The notes under the pieces: model-generated
The model's database searches: none
What the model was told of the DNA's origin: nothing
The model's input: only the letters and a program-made list of their open reading frames with translations
Translations under genes and position numbers: made by a program
Assembly (NCBI GenBank): GCA_902787715.1
Contig: CADAHQ010000001.1
Coordinates: 186,001 to 250,000 of the forward strand
Length of the DNA: 64,000 bases
DNA from: an uncultured Lachnospiraceae bacterium
Lineage (GTDB): Bacteria > Bacillota > Clostridia > Lachnospirales > Lachnospiraceae
Direction: 5' to 3'
Shown: piece after piece, positions 16,716 through 30,235 of the stretch
Numbering within the stretch: position 1 is the first letter of the stretch
Layout: every line of letters begins with the position of its first letter

Positions 16716-18800
16716 ATGTTTAAGAGTTTTTCCATGGAGCTTGCCGGCAGAACGCTGACCGTTGATATCGATCGCGTTGCCAAGCAGGCAAACGGTGCGG
16801 CGTTCATGCACTACGGCGACACCACCGTACTTTCCACCGCTACGGCAAGCGAAAAGCCCCGTGACGGCATCGATTTCTTCCCCTTGAGCGTTGAGTACGA
16901 GGAGAAGATGTACGCTGTGGGCAAGATCCCCGGCGGTTTCAACAAGCGTGAGGGCAAGGCAAGCGAGAATGCGATTCTTACTTCCCGTGTTATCGACCGC
17001 CCCATGCGTCCCCTGTTCCCGAAGGACTACAGAAATGATGTTACGCTGAACAACCTGGTCCTTTCGGTAGACCCCGAGTGCACGCCGGAGCTTACGGCTA
17101 TGCTCGGTTCCGCAATCGCAGTAGCGATTTCCGACATCCCGTTCGACGGCCCCTGCGCAACGACGCAGGTCGGTCTCATTGACGGTTCGTTCATCATCAA
17201 CCCGTCCCAGACGCAACTTCAGAATTCCGACCTCAAGCTCACCGTGGCTTCTACGAGAGACAAGGTTATCATGATCGAGGCCGGTGCAAACGAGCTTCCC
17301 GAGGACAAGATGATCGAGGCCATTTACCTCGCTGACGGTGTCAACAAGGACATCATAAAGTTCATCGACAAGATTGTTGCCGAGTGCGGCAAGCCGAAGC
17401 ACAGCTACACCAGCTGCGCAATTCCGGAAGAGCTGTTCGCAGCAATCAAGGAGATTGTTCCTCCGGCTGACATGGAAGTTCTCATGTTCTCCCCGGAGAA
17501 GCAGGAGCGCGAAGAGCGCATCCGCGCTATGAAGGACACCCTTGCAGAGAAGTTCGCCGAGAACGAAGAGTGGCTTCCGCTCATCGATGAGGCTGTTTAC
17601 CAGTACGAGAAGAAGACGGTTCGCAAGATGATTCTGAAGGATCAGAAGCGTCCCGACGGTCGTGCCATGACCCAGATTCGTCCTCTCGCAGCTGAGGTTG
17701 ATATCATCCCGAGAGTTCACGGTTCTTCCATGTTCACCCGCGGACAGACCCAGATCTGTGACGTCGTAACCCTCGCACCTTTGGCAGATGCACAGAAGCT
17801 CGACGGTCTTGATGAGACAGCAGTCAACAAGAGATATATGCATCACTACAATTTCCCGTCCTACTCCGTAGGCGAGACGAAGCCTTCCAGAGGACCGGGA
17901 CGCCGTGAAATCGGCCACGGTGCATTGGCTGAGAGAGCCCTTCTTCCGGTTCTTCCCAGCGAAGAGGAGTTCCCTTACGCAATCCGCGCCGTATCCGAGA
18001 CCTTCGAGTCCAACGGTTCCACATCCATGGCTTCGACCTGCGCATCCTGCATGTCTCTCATGGCTGCCGGTGTTCCGATTAAGCGTATGGTTGCAGGTAT
18101 CAGCTGCGGTCTTGTGACCGGCGAAACCGACGACGATTATGTTCTTCTCACCGATATCCAGGGTCTTGAGGATTTCTTCGGTGACATGGACTTCAAGGTA
18201 ACCGGTACCACCGAGGGTATCACGGCCATCCAGATGGATATCAAGATTCACGGTCTGACCCGTCCGATCGTTGAAGGTGCCATCAAGCGCTGCCGCGAGG
18301 CAAGACTCTTCATCATGGACACCTGCATGAAGCCCGCTATTGCAGAGCCTCGTAAGGAAGTCAGCAAATACGCTCCGAAGATCATGCAGATTCAGATCGA
18401 TCCGCAGAAGATCGGCGATGTTGTGGGCCAGAGAGGCAAGACCATCAACGCCATCATCGAGCAGACCGGCGTTCGTATCGATATCGACGACAGCGGTGCA
18501 GTTTCCATCTGCGGTACCGACAAGGAAGCAATGGACAAGGCTGTCAAGCTCGTTCAGACGATTGTCACCGACTTCGAAGAGGGCATGGTTCTCGAGGGAA
18601 CTGTTGTCAGTATCAAGGACTTCGGTGCATTTATCGAGTTTGCGCCCGGCAAAGAGGGACTGGTTCACATCTCCCGCATTGCCAAGAACCGCATCAACCG
18701 CGTCGAGGATGTCCTCACGCTCGGCGACCATGTCAAGTGTGTCTGCCTCGGCAAGGACAAGATGGGACGCCTCAGCTTCTCCATCAAGGACGCACAGTAA
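16716..18800 (+). CDS. pnp: Polyribonucleotide nucleotidyltransferase (PNPase)
   Basis: PNPase degrades RNA 3' to 5' by phosphorolysis and is part of the RNA degradosome. The 694-residue protein has two RNase PH-like domains (first: ELAGRTLTVDIDRVAKQANGA and GGFNKREGKASE; second: RPDGRAMTQIRPL, GPGRREIGHGALAERAL), an all-helical linker between them, then a KH domain (IGDVVGQRGKTINAIIEQTG, about residues 565-585) and an S1 domain (GTVVSIKDFGAFIEF, about 630-645). ATG 16716 follows AAAGAGG; the open frame continues upstream without a ribosome site. Note that a long antisense frame here is only a shadow. Confidence 0.97.
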   Translation: MFKSFSMELAGRTLTVDIDRVAKQANGAAFMHYGDTTVLSTATASEKPRDGIDFFPLSVEYEEKMYAVGKIPGGFNKREGKASENAILTSRVIDRPMRPLFPKDYRNDVTLNNLVLSVDPECTPELTAMLGSAIAVAISDIPFDGPCATTQVGLIDGSFIINPSQTQLQNSDLKLTVASTRDKVIMIEAGANELPEDKMIEAIYLADGVNKDIIKFIDKIVAECGKPKHSYTSCAIPEELFAAIKEIVPPADMEVLMFSPEKQEREERIRAMKDTLAEKFAENEEWLPLIDEAVYQYEKKTVRKMILKDQKRPDGRAMTQIRPLAAEVDIIPRVHGSSMFTRGQTQICDVVTLAPLADAQKLDGLDETAVNKRYMHHYNFPSYSVGETKPSRGPGRREIGHGALAERALLPVLPSEEEFPYAIRAVSETFESNGSTSMASTCASCMSLMAAGVPIKRMVAGISCGLVTGETDDDYVLLTDIQGLEDFFGDMDFKVTGTTEGITAIQMDIKIHGLTRPIVEGAIKRCREARLFIMDTCMKPAIAEPRKEVSKYAPKIMQIQIDPQKIGDVVGQRGKTINAIIEQTGVRIDIDDSGAVSICGTDKEAMDKAVKLVQTIVTDFEEGMVLEGTVVSIKDFGAFIEFAPGKEGLVHISRIAKNRINRVEDVLTLGDHVKCVCLGKDKMGRLSFSIKDAQ

Positions 18801-18828
18801 TATCGCCCGAACGGCTACCGCAGCATAA

Positions 18829-21942
<3,114 letters not shown>

Positions 21943-21960
21943 TCGACAACGGAGGCACGG

Positions 21961-24186
21961 ATGAGTTCTCTTTGGTATGATACCCCCTGTGGGAACGATT
22001 GGAATCGCGGACTGCCCGTTGGAAACGGAACGCTCGGTGCAATGATTCTCTCGGAAGAACGGGAGAGCAGGCTTCAACTGAACGAAGACAGCATCTGGAA
22101 CGGCGGTCCGAAGCAAAGAATTAACAACAAGGCATACGCCGAACTCCCTGCGGTACGAAAGCTCATCCGTGCGGGAGATATCCCCGGAGCAGAGCGGCTT
22201 CTCACGGATTCCTTCTCCGGTGTTCCGGAGAGTTGCCGCGCGTACTCGCTGCTCGGATGGCTTCGCATACAGTACGAAGCGGAGGGCGAGATTACATCCC
22301 TGCGTCGCGAGTTGGACCTTGAAAATGGCGTTTACACCTGCCTTCGAACCTTTGACAACAAGACGATCCGCGAAACGATTCTCGCCGATTACACCACGGG
22401 AACCCTTGCGATTCGTATTACAGGAGAGAACGGAAGCCCGGTTTCCTTCTCGTGCGATTTAAATTGCCTTCCCAACGCCGATTCCGGTTATTCGGAGGGC
22501 AACACAACCTACGCAAAAGGCACGCTCGGAGTTTTGGAGTCCGGAAGTTCATACCGTTTTGTCTGCGGAATGAGGGCATTTGCCGAGGGCGGACAATGTC
22601 ATGTCGCCGGTCGCTATGTAAGAGTCGCCGGTGTTTCGTCCCTCACGCTGGTTCTTGCCTGCGCTACGACATACCGGTATGAAAAGCCGGAAGACGCAGT
22701 GGAAGAGAGGTTGACATATTCCCGGGATCCCTTCGAGGTTATCGCAAGAACCCACGAGAACGATTACAAAAAAATGTTTTTTCGGACCCGGATTACGCTT
22801 CCCTATGACACCGCGCTTGACGAGGTGCCAACGGACCGAAGGCTTTTGCAATTTGATGAGAACAATCCGGATCTCGGGCTTGTCTGCACCTATTTTGACT
22901 ACGGGCGGTATCTGCTGATTTCCAGCTCCCGAAAAGGCTCGCTTCCCGCGAATCTGCAGGGAATCTGGAACCCCCATATGGACCCGCCCTGGGGCAGCAA
23001 ATACACCATCAACATCAACCTGGAGATGAATTACTGGCCTGCGGAGCGTCTCGGCCTTGCGGAGTGCGCAGAGCCCCTGTTTTCTCTGATGCGGCGCATG
23101 GCAGATTCGGGTCGTGAGACGGCGCGGAAGATGTACGGTTGCCGCGGCATCGTCGCCCACCACAACACCGATTTGTGGGGCGATACCGCACCCCAGGACG
23201 AGTGGATTCCCGGGACCTACTGGGTGATGGGAATGGCATGGCTCTGTACGCATATCAGGACACATTACCGGTATTGCAAAGACATCGCATTTTTACGGGA
23301 GAACTACGAAGTCCTTCGGGATGCCGCAGCCTTTTTCCTCGATTTCTGCGAAGTGACAGCAGAAGGAATCTCTCTGTGTCCCTCGGTATCTCCGGAGAAT
23401 ACATACATTCTTCCCTCCGGCGTGCGCGGATGCGCCTGCAAAAACTCGACCATGGATTTGAGCATCCTTCGGGATCTTCTCACGGACTTTCTCGCGATTC
23501 AAAAGCTTTTAGGCGAAGAGGACGAAGCGTTCCGGAAGCGTTGTGAAGCTCTTCTTGCAGCCATTCCGCCGCTTTCCGTCGGTCGTTACGGTCAGATTAT
23601 GGAGTGGGAGAAGGACTACGAAGAGGCGGAGCCCGGACACCGGCATATTTCGCATCTCTATGCCTTGTTCCCATCGCAGGTCATTTCGCCTGACGAAACC
23701 CCGGAACTCGCCGCTGCGGCCCGTGTCACCTTGGACCGGCGTCTTGCCAACGGCGGCGGCCACACCGGCTGGAGCCGCGCGTGGATTATCAATATGTTCG
23801 CCCACCTTTGGGACGGTGAGAACTGCTGGAAAAACCTTGCAGCCCTTTTGACCCGCTCGACACTGCCGAATCTCTTAGATAACCATCCGCCGTTCCAGAT
23901 TGACGGAAACTTCGGCGGAATCACCGGATACGCCGAGATGTTATTGCAGAGTAACGACAAAAGAGTTGTTTTACTCCCGGCTCTTCCGGCTTGCTGGAGC
24001 CGTGGTTCCGCAGACGGTATCTACGCCGTGGGCGGTGCGAGATACGACTTCTCCTGGCAGGACGGAGCGATTGTCAGCTGCACTGTCACGGCGGAAGCGG
24101 ACGATTACACGACAACGGTGTATTACAACAACACCCTTCGGAAGATTACTCTTCGAAAAGGGGAGAGCACGACGATTGCAGGATAA
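21961..24186 (+). CDS. GH95 family glycosidase, probable alpha-L-fucosidase
   Basis: A 741-residue cytoplasmic enzyme of GH95, which includes inverting alpha-1,2-L-fucosidases and some alpha-L-galactosidases. Diagnostic stretches are WNRGLPVGNGTLGAMI near the start, QLNEDSIWNGG, SSRKGSLPANLQGIWN, TININLEMNYWPAE, HHNTDLWGDTAP, GHTGWSRAWIINMFAHLWDG and IDGNFGGITGYAEML. By comparison with Bifidobacterium AfcA, likely catalytic residues are the asparagines of NIN (351 and 353), E479 in VSPENTY and D648 in IDGNFGG; that mapping is from memory of the motif order. No signal peptide is seen. The pairing with lacZ fits removal of Fuc-alpha-1,2-Gal caps from xyloglucan side chains, host glycans or milk oligosaccharides. 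Confidence 0.9.
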   Translation: MSSLWYDTPCGNDWNRGLPVGNGTLGAMILSEERESRLQLNEDSIWNGGPKQRINNKAYAELPAVRKLIRAGDIPGAERLLTDSFSGVPESCRAYSLLGWLRIQYEAEGEITSLRRELDLENGVYTCLRTFDNKTIRETILADYTTGTLAIRITGENGSPVSFSCDLNCLPNADSGYSEGNTTYAKGTLGVLESGSSYRFVCGMRAFAEGGQCHVAGRYVRVAGVSSLTLVLACATTYRYEKPEDAVEERLTYSRDPFEVIARTHENDYKKMFFRTRITLPYDTALDEVPTDRRLLQFDENNPDLGLVCTYFDYGRYLLISSSRKGSLPANLQGIWNPHMDPPWGSKYTININLEMNYWPAERLGLAECAEPLFSLMRRMADSGRETARKMYGCRGIVAHHNTDLWGDTAPQDEWIPGTYWVMGMAWLCTHIRTHYRYCKDIAFLRENYEVLRDAAAFFLDFCEVTAEGISLCPSVSPENTYILPSGVRGCACKNSTMDLSILRDLLTDFLAIQKLLGEEDEAFRKRCEALLAAIPPLSVGRYGQIMEWEKDYEEAEPGHRHISHLYALFPSQVISPDETPELAAAARVTLDRRLANGGGHTGWSRAWIINMFAHLWDGENCWKNLAALLTRSTLPNLLDNHPPFQIDGNFGGITGYAEMLLQSNDKRVVLLPALPACWSRGSADGIYAVGGARYDFSWQDGAIVSCTVTAEADDYTTTVYYNNTLRKITLRKGESTTIAG

Positions 24187-24203
24187 CGGAAAGGAGAACC
24201 ACG

Positions 24204-25055
24204 GTGCGTTTTTTCGACATCTTCAAAGTGATTTTGTTCGGCATCGTCGAAGGACTCACCGAGTGGATTCCCGTAAGTAACACCGGACATCTTGCGGTGC
24301 TTTCGCATTACCTAAGTTTCGACGCCTACGAGGCAAATGCCGTCTTTCGCGAGATGCTTGTTGCAGGGGCCGCCTTCGGAGCAGCCTGCGCCGCTGCACT
24401 TTTGTTCCTGCCTGGCAACACCCTGATGGTGCAACGGATTCAAAAGCAGCGAAGTATATCCAGGGAACGCACCGCATTCTGGGCCGTGGTGACCGCCTCG
24501 TTTCTGCCGACGGCGCTCATCGGGTTATTTTTCTCGGATGAATTTGCCGGGTTTGCCTTCGCGCCGAATTCGGTCCGCAACTTAAAGATGGTTGTGGTTG
24601 CCATGATTACGGGCGGATTGTTTTACCTGGTTTCGGAGTTTCGTATCAGGCGTGGCGCCATCCGATACGAAAAGACGGAAGAGATTCCGCCCCGGCTGAT
24701 TTTCATCGCAGGACTGACGCAGATGATTTCGTTTATCCCCGGAAGCAGCCGCTTCGGTGTGTTGGTGTTAACGCTTGCCCTGTTCGGCGTAAGCCGCGCA
24801 GCCTGTGTTTCCACAGCGGTGTTTATCAGTATTCCTTCGCTGTTTGTGTCATCCCTTCTTCCGACGCTGTTTTATCTTTTCAAGCTGAACGGCATCGAGG
24901 TTTCCTTTGTGATGACGGCAGCGTTGGTTTCCTTCTTTACTTCGTTTTTCACGCTCCGTGAGATTATCCGACGCCTCTCGAAGGCCGATCTCACGAAGCT
25001 CGGCCGGTACCGGATCGGGTTCGGCGTTTTGTTGTTACTGTTTTGCATTCTTTGA
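24204..25055 (+). CDS. uppP: Undecaprenyl-diphosphatase UppP (BacA family), divergent
   Basis: A 283-residue polytopic membrane protein. UppP recycles undecaprenyl pyrophosphate to the monophosphate carrier used in wall synthesis. The first motif is clear ([18 protein letters not shown], residues about 12-29) and retains the two glutamates, but the usual SSTGH serine pair is SNTGH. In the second motif, PGTSRSGAT is PGSSRFGVL, which keeps the arginine but loses the following serine and the threonine. It may therefore be altered in rate or substrate. GTG 24204 is the start, with AAGGAG at 24191-24196. It lies between the GH95 gene (17 bases) and ftsK (17 bases). Confidence 0.82.
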   Translation: MRFFDIFKVILFGIVEGLTEWIPVSNTGHLAVLSHYLSFDAYEANAVFREMLVAGAAFGAACAAALLFLPGNTLMVQRIQKQRSISRERTAFWAVVTASFLPTALIGLFFSDEFAGFAFAPNSVRNLKMVVVAMITGGLFYLVSEFRIRRGAIRYEKTEEIPPRLIFIAGLTQMISFIPGSSRFGVLVLTLALFGVSRAACVSTAVFISIPSLFVSSLLPTLFYLFKLNGIEVSFVMTAALVSFFTSFFTLREIIRRLSKADLTKLGRYRIGFGVLLLLFCIL

Positions 25056-25072
25056 TTAAGGAGGTCGGTTTC

Positions 25073-28000
25073 ATGGCTTCAAAGCAGACAAAAGGCACTG
25101 TGGAATTTCCGAAGAAAAGCCGCAAGGCGGATGCTTCGGTGAAGAAATCCCAGACTGCATCCGACACGAAAGAAAAATCGCAAACCAGCGAGACGGACGA
25201 ATTTATCGAAAAGCGTCGCGCGGCCATGGCCAAGAGCAAGGAAGTCCGCGACGAAGTTGTCATCGTACTGACGGCTCTTTTGGTTATTCTTCTGTACTTA
25301 AGCATCTTCAACGCCTGCGGAAAGGTGGGAGAGTGGATCAGCATCGTTTTGTTCGGTCTTCTCGGCGGAATTCTTCCGTACATCTTCCCGGTGGCTTTGT
25401 TCGGCATGGTCTGGTATGTGCGCCATAACTCCGACGACCCGCTGGCGGTCCGCAAGACCACGGTCTTCGGCATCTCGCAGGTGTTCCTCGCTGCTTTGGT
25501 GCATATCATCAGCAACGTGGCTGCTGACGAAAAATTCCTCAGCTCCTTCAAGGTCGGCTACGCCGAAAAGCGCGGCGGCGGATTCTTAGGCGCCTGTGTC
25601 GCGGAGCCTTTGTACGGGCTCTTCGGAAAGCCTGCCTCCATCATCATTCTGGTTGCACTTTTGCTTGTTTGCATCATCGTCATCATCGGCAAGGGTCTCT
25701 TCCGCCTCATCAAGAAGTACATCGAGGAGAAGCGCGAAGAGAGCCGCGAAGCCTACGAGGAAGAACCTGCACCGGGTACTGATACAAAGACCATGACCCT
25801 TGAGCAGATTCAGGAAGCGAACCGGAAGCGCCGCGTCACCATGGTGGATGTGGACGCGCCGGTTGCGCCGGTGGATTTAAGCTTCTACGGTGTCGAACAG
25901 GCACCCGAGCCGCCGAAGAAAAAGCCCGGCTTCTTCGACCGCATCCGCAAGAAGACCCCGGAGCCGTCGCCCACGCCCGTGTATATGGCTGTATTTTCCG
26001 AGGACGGATCGAAGATCGGCTACATCGACCCGAAGGCCGCGAAGGTCATCGAGCAGGGTATCCCGGGCGCTCCAACGCCGGCCCAGAACAATACGCCTGC
26101 GGCAAATGCTTCCTCGCAATTCGCGCCGGATTCCATCGGCCGCAACTCGAAGGTTTCCGCCAGCGGCCATCCGTTCTACCAGATTGAACTCGACAACAAA
26201 TTCCGCGAGACGAACACCTCCGGCGGAAGCATATTGAAAGACAACTACGAGAGCACCGGAACCCCCGGTTCCTCCGTATCCGAAAAGGAAGCCGCAAGAC
26301 GCGCCGCGGTGGAGCGCAGGCTCAACGCAGGCAATGTTTCCCAGATACCGATTCAGGGCTTGTCGGACAACACCGATGCGACTGCAGGACCTTCCACAAG
26401 CGCCCAGACGCAAACGCCGGCTGCTTCCGCGAACACTTCGGCCAATGCATCCTACAATCCTTACGATGCCGTGGAGCCTGACGAGGCTGTGGCACCTTCC
26501 CGCGAGGAGATGCAAAGCGGCGGGCTTCGTCTGGTAAAGGGAGGGGAAAGCCATTCCGCAAGACACGAGCAAGTCTCGACGCAGGGTGCAAGACCGACAA
26601 ACTCCCAGACGAGTTCCGCGAGTGCAGGTTCCGAAGAGAAAGAGGCAGGAGAGGACGCACCGTTAGCGCAGATTGTTGCACCGGTTCGCGAGTACCGCTT
26701 CCCGCCCATTGACCTTTTGAAGCGCCCCTCCGCAAAGAGCGCCGGCATGTCCGGTGACCAGCTCAAAGCGACGGCAGCCAAGCTTCAAAACACTTTGCAA
26801 AGCTTCGGTGTCAACGTCACCGTCACCAACATAAGCTGCGGCCCCAGCGTTACCCGCTACGAGCTCACTCCCGAGCAGGGCGTTAAGGTAAGCCGCATCA
26901 CCAGCCTTGAAAATGATATCAAATTAAACCTCGCTGCAGAGGATATCCGCATCGAGGCGCCGATCCCCGGCAAGGCCGCCGTGGGTATCGAAGTGCCCAA
27001 CACGGAAGCCTCCGGCGTTATGCTTCGGACCCTTATTGAGTCTCCGGAGTTTAAGAACAACAAGGGCAAGATTACATTTGCAGTAGGTAAAGACATCGGA
27101 GGCAACATCGTGCTTTCCGATATCGCAAAGATGCCGCACCTGTTGATTGCCGGCGCCACCGGTTCCGGCAAATCGGTCTGCATTAACACGATGATCATCA
27201 GCCTTCTCTACAAGTATAAGCCGGAAGACCTCCGTCTTATCATGGTTGACCCGAAGGTGGTGGAGCTGAGTGTTTACAACGGTATTCCGCACCTGCTGAT
27301 TCCGGTTGTCACCGATCCGAGAAAAGCCAGCAACGCCCTGAACTGGGCGGTTGCCGAGATGACCCACCGGTACGAGCTGTTCGCACAGCAGGGTGTACGA
27401 AACCTTGAAGGCTTCAACGAGAAGATTGAGGCGAGCCTTGTGCCTTTGTTCGATGACAAGAACAACGTGCTTCGCAAGATGCCGCAGATTGTCATCATCG
27501 TGGATGAGCTTGCCGACCTCATGATGGTTGCACCCGGCGAGGTGGAGGATGCCATCTGCCGTCTGGCCCAGCTTGCCCGGGCCGCAGGCATTCACCTGAT
27601 TATCGCGACCCAGCGTCCTTCCGTGGATGTCATCACCGGTTTGATTAAGGCAAACATCCCGTCGAGAATTGCATTTGCCGTCTCCTCGGGTATCGACTCG
27701 CGAACCATCCTCGATCAGGTTGGCGCGGAGAAGCTCCTCGGCAAGGGTGACATGCTGTTCTTCCCGCAGGGCATTCCGAAGCCGGTCCGCCTGCAGGGAC
27801 CTTACGTCTCCGACGAGGAGATTGCAGGCATCGTCGAGTATCTCACGCGGAACAATTCCGTCAACTACGACGCGAAGGCTTCCGAGGACATCGCGAACAA
27901 CGATGTGGCTACCGTGAGCGAGCAGATGAAGGGCGGAGACAGCGGCCCCGGCGACGGGCGCGATGAATTCTTCGCACAGGCCGGACGTTTCATCATTGAA

Positions 28001-28186
28001 AAGGACAAAGCCTCCATCGGTATGTTGCAGCGCGTTTACAAGATCGGTTTCAACCGCGCGGCACGCATCATGGACCAGCTCTCCGAGGCCGGCGTCGTCG
28101 GTCCCGAGGAGGGAACCAAGCCCCGCAAGATTCTGATGAGCGCCGCGGAGTTTGAAGCCTTCTTAGCAGAGCAGGGCAGACAATGA
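25073..28186 (+). CDS. ftsK: DNA translocase FtsK/SpoIIIE
   Basis: This motor pumps chromosome arms through the division or sporulation septum. The 1037-residue protein has an N-terminal membrane part (about residues 55-230, roughly four helices), a long low-complexity linker rich in Ser, Thr, Ala and Pro (about 235-540), and the RecA-type motor with alpha and beta domains. Walker A is GATGSGKS (694-701), Walker B is [13 protein letters not shown], and the C-terminal gamma winged helix (about 960-1037) includes [24 protein letters not shown], which reads KOPS/SRS-type sites. ATG 25073 follows AAGGAGG. If the adjacent terminus inference holds, this gene and xerS are within 25 kb of a dif candidate, though that may be chance. 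Confidence 0.95.
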   Translation: MASKQTKGTVEFPKKSRKADASVKKSQTASDTKEKSQTSETDEFIEKRRAAMAKSKEVRDEVVIVLTALLVILLYLSIFNACGKVGEWISIVLFGLLGGILPYIFPVALFGMVWYVRHNSDDPLAVRKTTVFGISQVFLAALVHIISNVAADEKFLSSFKVGYAEKRGGGFLGACVAEPLYGLFGKPASIIILVALLLVCIIVIIGKGLFRLIKKYIEEKREESREAYEEEPAPGTDTKTMTLEQIQEANRKRRVTMVDVDAPVAPVDLSFYGVEQAPEPPKKKPGFFDRIRKKTPEPSPTPVYMAVFSEDGSKIGYIDPKAAKVIEQGIPGAPTPAQNNTPAANASSQFAPDSIGRNSKVSASGHPFYQIELDNKFRETNTSGGSILKDNYESTGTPGSSVSEKEAARRAAVERRLNAGNVSQIPIQGLSDNTDATAGPSTSAQTQTPAASANTSANASYNPYDAVEPDEAVAPSREEMQSGGLRLVKGGESHSARHEQVSTQGARPTNSQTSSASAGSEEKEAGEDAPLAQIVAPVREYRFPPIDLLKRPSAKSAGMSGDQLKATAAKLQNTLQSFGVNVTVTNISCGPSVTRYELTPEQGVKVSRITSLENDIKLNLAAEDIRIEAPIPGKAAVGIEVPNTEASGVMLRTLIESPEFKNNKGKITFAVGKDIGGNIVLSDIAKMPHLLIAGATGSGKSVCINTMIISLLYKYKPEDLRLIMVDPKVVELSVYNGIPHLLIPVVTDPRKASNALNWAVAEMTHRYELFAQQGVRNLEGFNEKIEASLVPLFDDKNNVLRKMPQIVIIVDELADLMMVAPGEVEDAICRLAQLARAAGIHLIIATQRPSVDVITGLIKANIPSRIAFAVSSGIDSRTILDQVGAEKLLGKGDMLFFPQGIPKPVRLQGPYVSDEEIAGIVEYLTRNNSVNYDAKASEDIANNDVATVSEQMKGGDSGPGDGRDEFFAQAGRFIIEKDKASIGMLQRVYKIGFNRAARIMDQLSEAGVVGPEEGTKPRKILMSAAEFEAFLAEQGRQ

Positions 28187-28207
28187 TCGAAAGAGGGGGA
28201 AGTTCCT

Positions 28208-30220
28208 ATGGGAATCGTTCATGTACTGAGTACAGAAACTGTCAATCAAATTGCCGCTGGCGAGGTCATCGAACGCCCGGCATCCGTTGTCAAGGAGCTT
28301 GCGGAAAATGCCGCCGACTCCGGCGCGACCCGCATCACTGTAGAAATCGCAGACGGCGGAGTGTCACTGGTGCGTGTCACCGACAACGGCTCCGGATTTG
28401 CCTCGGAGGATATCCGGACAGCGTTCCTGCGGCATGCGACAAGCAAGATTTCCTGTGGAGAGGATCTGTGGCGAATCCACAGCCTCGGTTTTCGCGGCGA
28501 GGCGCTCTCGAGTATCGCCGCCGTTGCGAAGGTGGAACTTCTCACATACAATGAACAGGACTACCTCGGAAGCCGCTACGTAATTGAGGGCGGCGAGGAG
28601 GTTACCTTAGAGGAGGCCGGATGTCCGGCCGGTACCACAATGTTTGTGCGGGATCTTTTCTACAACGTCCCCGCCAGACGGAAGTTTTTAAAATCCGCGA
28701 CCACGGAAGCAGGGTATTGCAACGAATGGCTCAACCGCTTCGCAGTATCCCATCCGGAGATAGCCGTCACCTTCCTTTCCCAGGGACGGACAATATTCCA
28801 CACCCCGGGCAACGGGAAGCTGAAGGATACGATTTTCGCAGTCTACGGACGGGAGATTGCCGAGAACCTTCTCCCGGTTTCCTACGAGGGCATCGGCTTA
28901 ACCGTCAGCGGATGCATCGGCGCCACTGTAATAACCCGGAGCAACCGCAATATGGAGCTTTGCTTCGTCAACGGCCGGGATGTGCGAAGCCGCATCGTCA
29001 TGCAGGCGGTGGAGGAAGCGTACCGCACCTACGTGATGCAGCATAAGTATCCTTTCACCGCATTGTTTTTGACCATTCGCCCGGACATTCTGGATGTAAA
29101 TATTCATCCCACCAAGAGTGACGTACGCTTTACCGACAGCGACGAAGTTTCCCACGCGGTCTACACCGCAGTGCGAAACGCCCTGACATCCGCCAACTTA
29201 ATCCGCATGTCCGAGCTTCCGCAAGAAGGAGAGCCTAAACCGCAGGCGCAGGCACCCGCAGAACCCGAAGAAAAGAAAAAGGAGCCGCGTCCCGCGGAAT
29301 CCTTCGAGGTTCACCGGATAGAAGAGACGAAGCCAGATGTAACGTCTCCGGTGTCCTTTGATGCGGAACGTGTTTCGGATGAATTTGCCGATGTCTTCGG
29401 ACGAAACTCACTGAAGACACCTGTGCAAAGCGAAATCCCGGCAAATCCTTCTCCGGTTTTCACGCAAACAGATTCTTACGTTGCTGAGCCGGCCGGCGCG
29501 GATACTTACGATAACGATTCGAAGTCTTCCGAAGCGGAAGCGTCCCCGATTCCTTACGAAGCCGCAGTAAAGCCTGCGGCGGTATCGGAGCCCGACGCCG
29601 TCACCTACGAGCAGCTGACGTTTGCAGACCCCTCGCAGGATAAGAATTACCGCATCGTCGGGCAGGTGTTCAACACCTACTGGATTATCGAGCTGCCGAA
29701 CCAGATGATGATGATCGACCAGCATGCCGCCCACGAGCGCATCAATTATGAGCGTCTGATTGCAGAACTCAAGAACGGCGAGGAATGCACCCAGCAGATT
29801 GCGCCGCCGGAGGTGGTGACACTGTCCATGCGTGAGGAGGAAACCTTCCTTGCGAACCGGGAGCATTTTACGAAGCTGGGCTTTGACGTGAGGGAACTCG
29901 GAGGGCAGGAGTACGGCATCTACGGAGCGCCCACCGTGCTTCTCGGCATTCCGCCGAAGGATTATTTCCAGGACACCCTCGAGTTGCTTTCCCAGGAACG
30001 CCGCGGGGATGACCCTCTCTTGCGGGTCGCCGAGAAAGTGGCTTCCATGTCCTGCAAGGCCGCCATCAAGGGCGGGCAGGAGATTTCCCTGTTGGAAGCG
30101 AAGCATCTGATTTCGGAGCTTATGAAGCTGGAAAATCCGTACCATTGTCCGCACGGTCGCCCGATTATCGTCTCCATGACGAAGACGGACATGGAGAAGC
30201 GCTTCAAGCGCATCGTTTAA
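28208..30220 (+). CDS. mutL: DNA mismatch repair protein MutL
   Basis: MutL couples mismatch recognition by MutS to strand removal. The 670-residue protein has the GHKL ATPase domain with NQIAAGEVIERPASVVKEL, DNGSG and HATSKI (residues about 15-100), and the C-terminal dimerisation/endonuclease domain containing DQHAAHERINYE, the metal-binding DQHA(x)2E(x)4E motif of endonuclease-active MutL. A disordered acidic linker occupies about residues 335-470. It sits directly before miaA, the standard Firmicute order, but mutS is not in the window before it (ftsK is). Confidence 0.95.
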   Translation: MGIVHVLSTETVNQIAAGEVIERPASVVKELAENAADSGATRITVEIADGGVSLVRVTDNGSGFASEDIRTAFLRHATSKISCGEDLWRIHSLGFRGEALSSIAAVAKVELLTYNEQDYLGSRYVIEGGEEVTLEEAGCPAGTTMFVRDLFYNVPARRKFLKSATTEAGYCNEWLNRFAVSHPEIAVTFLSQGRTIFHTPGNGKLKDTIFAVYGREIAENLLPVSYEGIGLTVSGCIGATVITRSNRNMELCFVNGRDVRSRIVMQAVEEAYRTYVMQHKYPFTALFLTIRPDILDVNIHPTKSDVRFTDSDEVSHAVYTAVRNALTSANLIRMSELPQEGEPKPQAQAPAEPEEKKKEPRPAESFEVHRIEETKPDVTSPVSFDAERVSDEFADVFGRNSLKTPVQSEIPANPSPVFTQTDSYVAEPAGADTYDNDSKSSEAEASPIPYEAAVKPAAVSEPDAVTYEQLTFADPSQDKNYRIVGQVFNTYWIIELPNQMMMIDQHAAHERINYERLIAELKNGEECTQQIAPPEVVTLSMREEETFLANREHFTKLGFDVRELGGQEYGIYGAPTVLLGIPPKDYFQDTLELLSQERRGDDPLLRVAEKVASMSCKAAIKGGQEISLLEAKHLISELMKLENPYHCPHGRPIIVSMTKTDMEKRFKRIV

Positions 30221-30235
30221 GTAAAGGAGACATCT

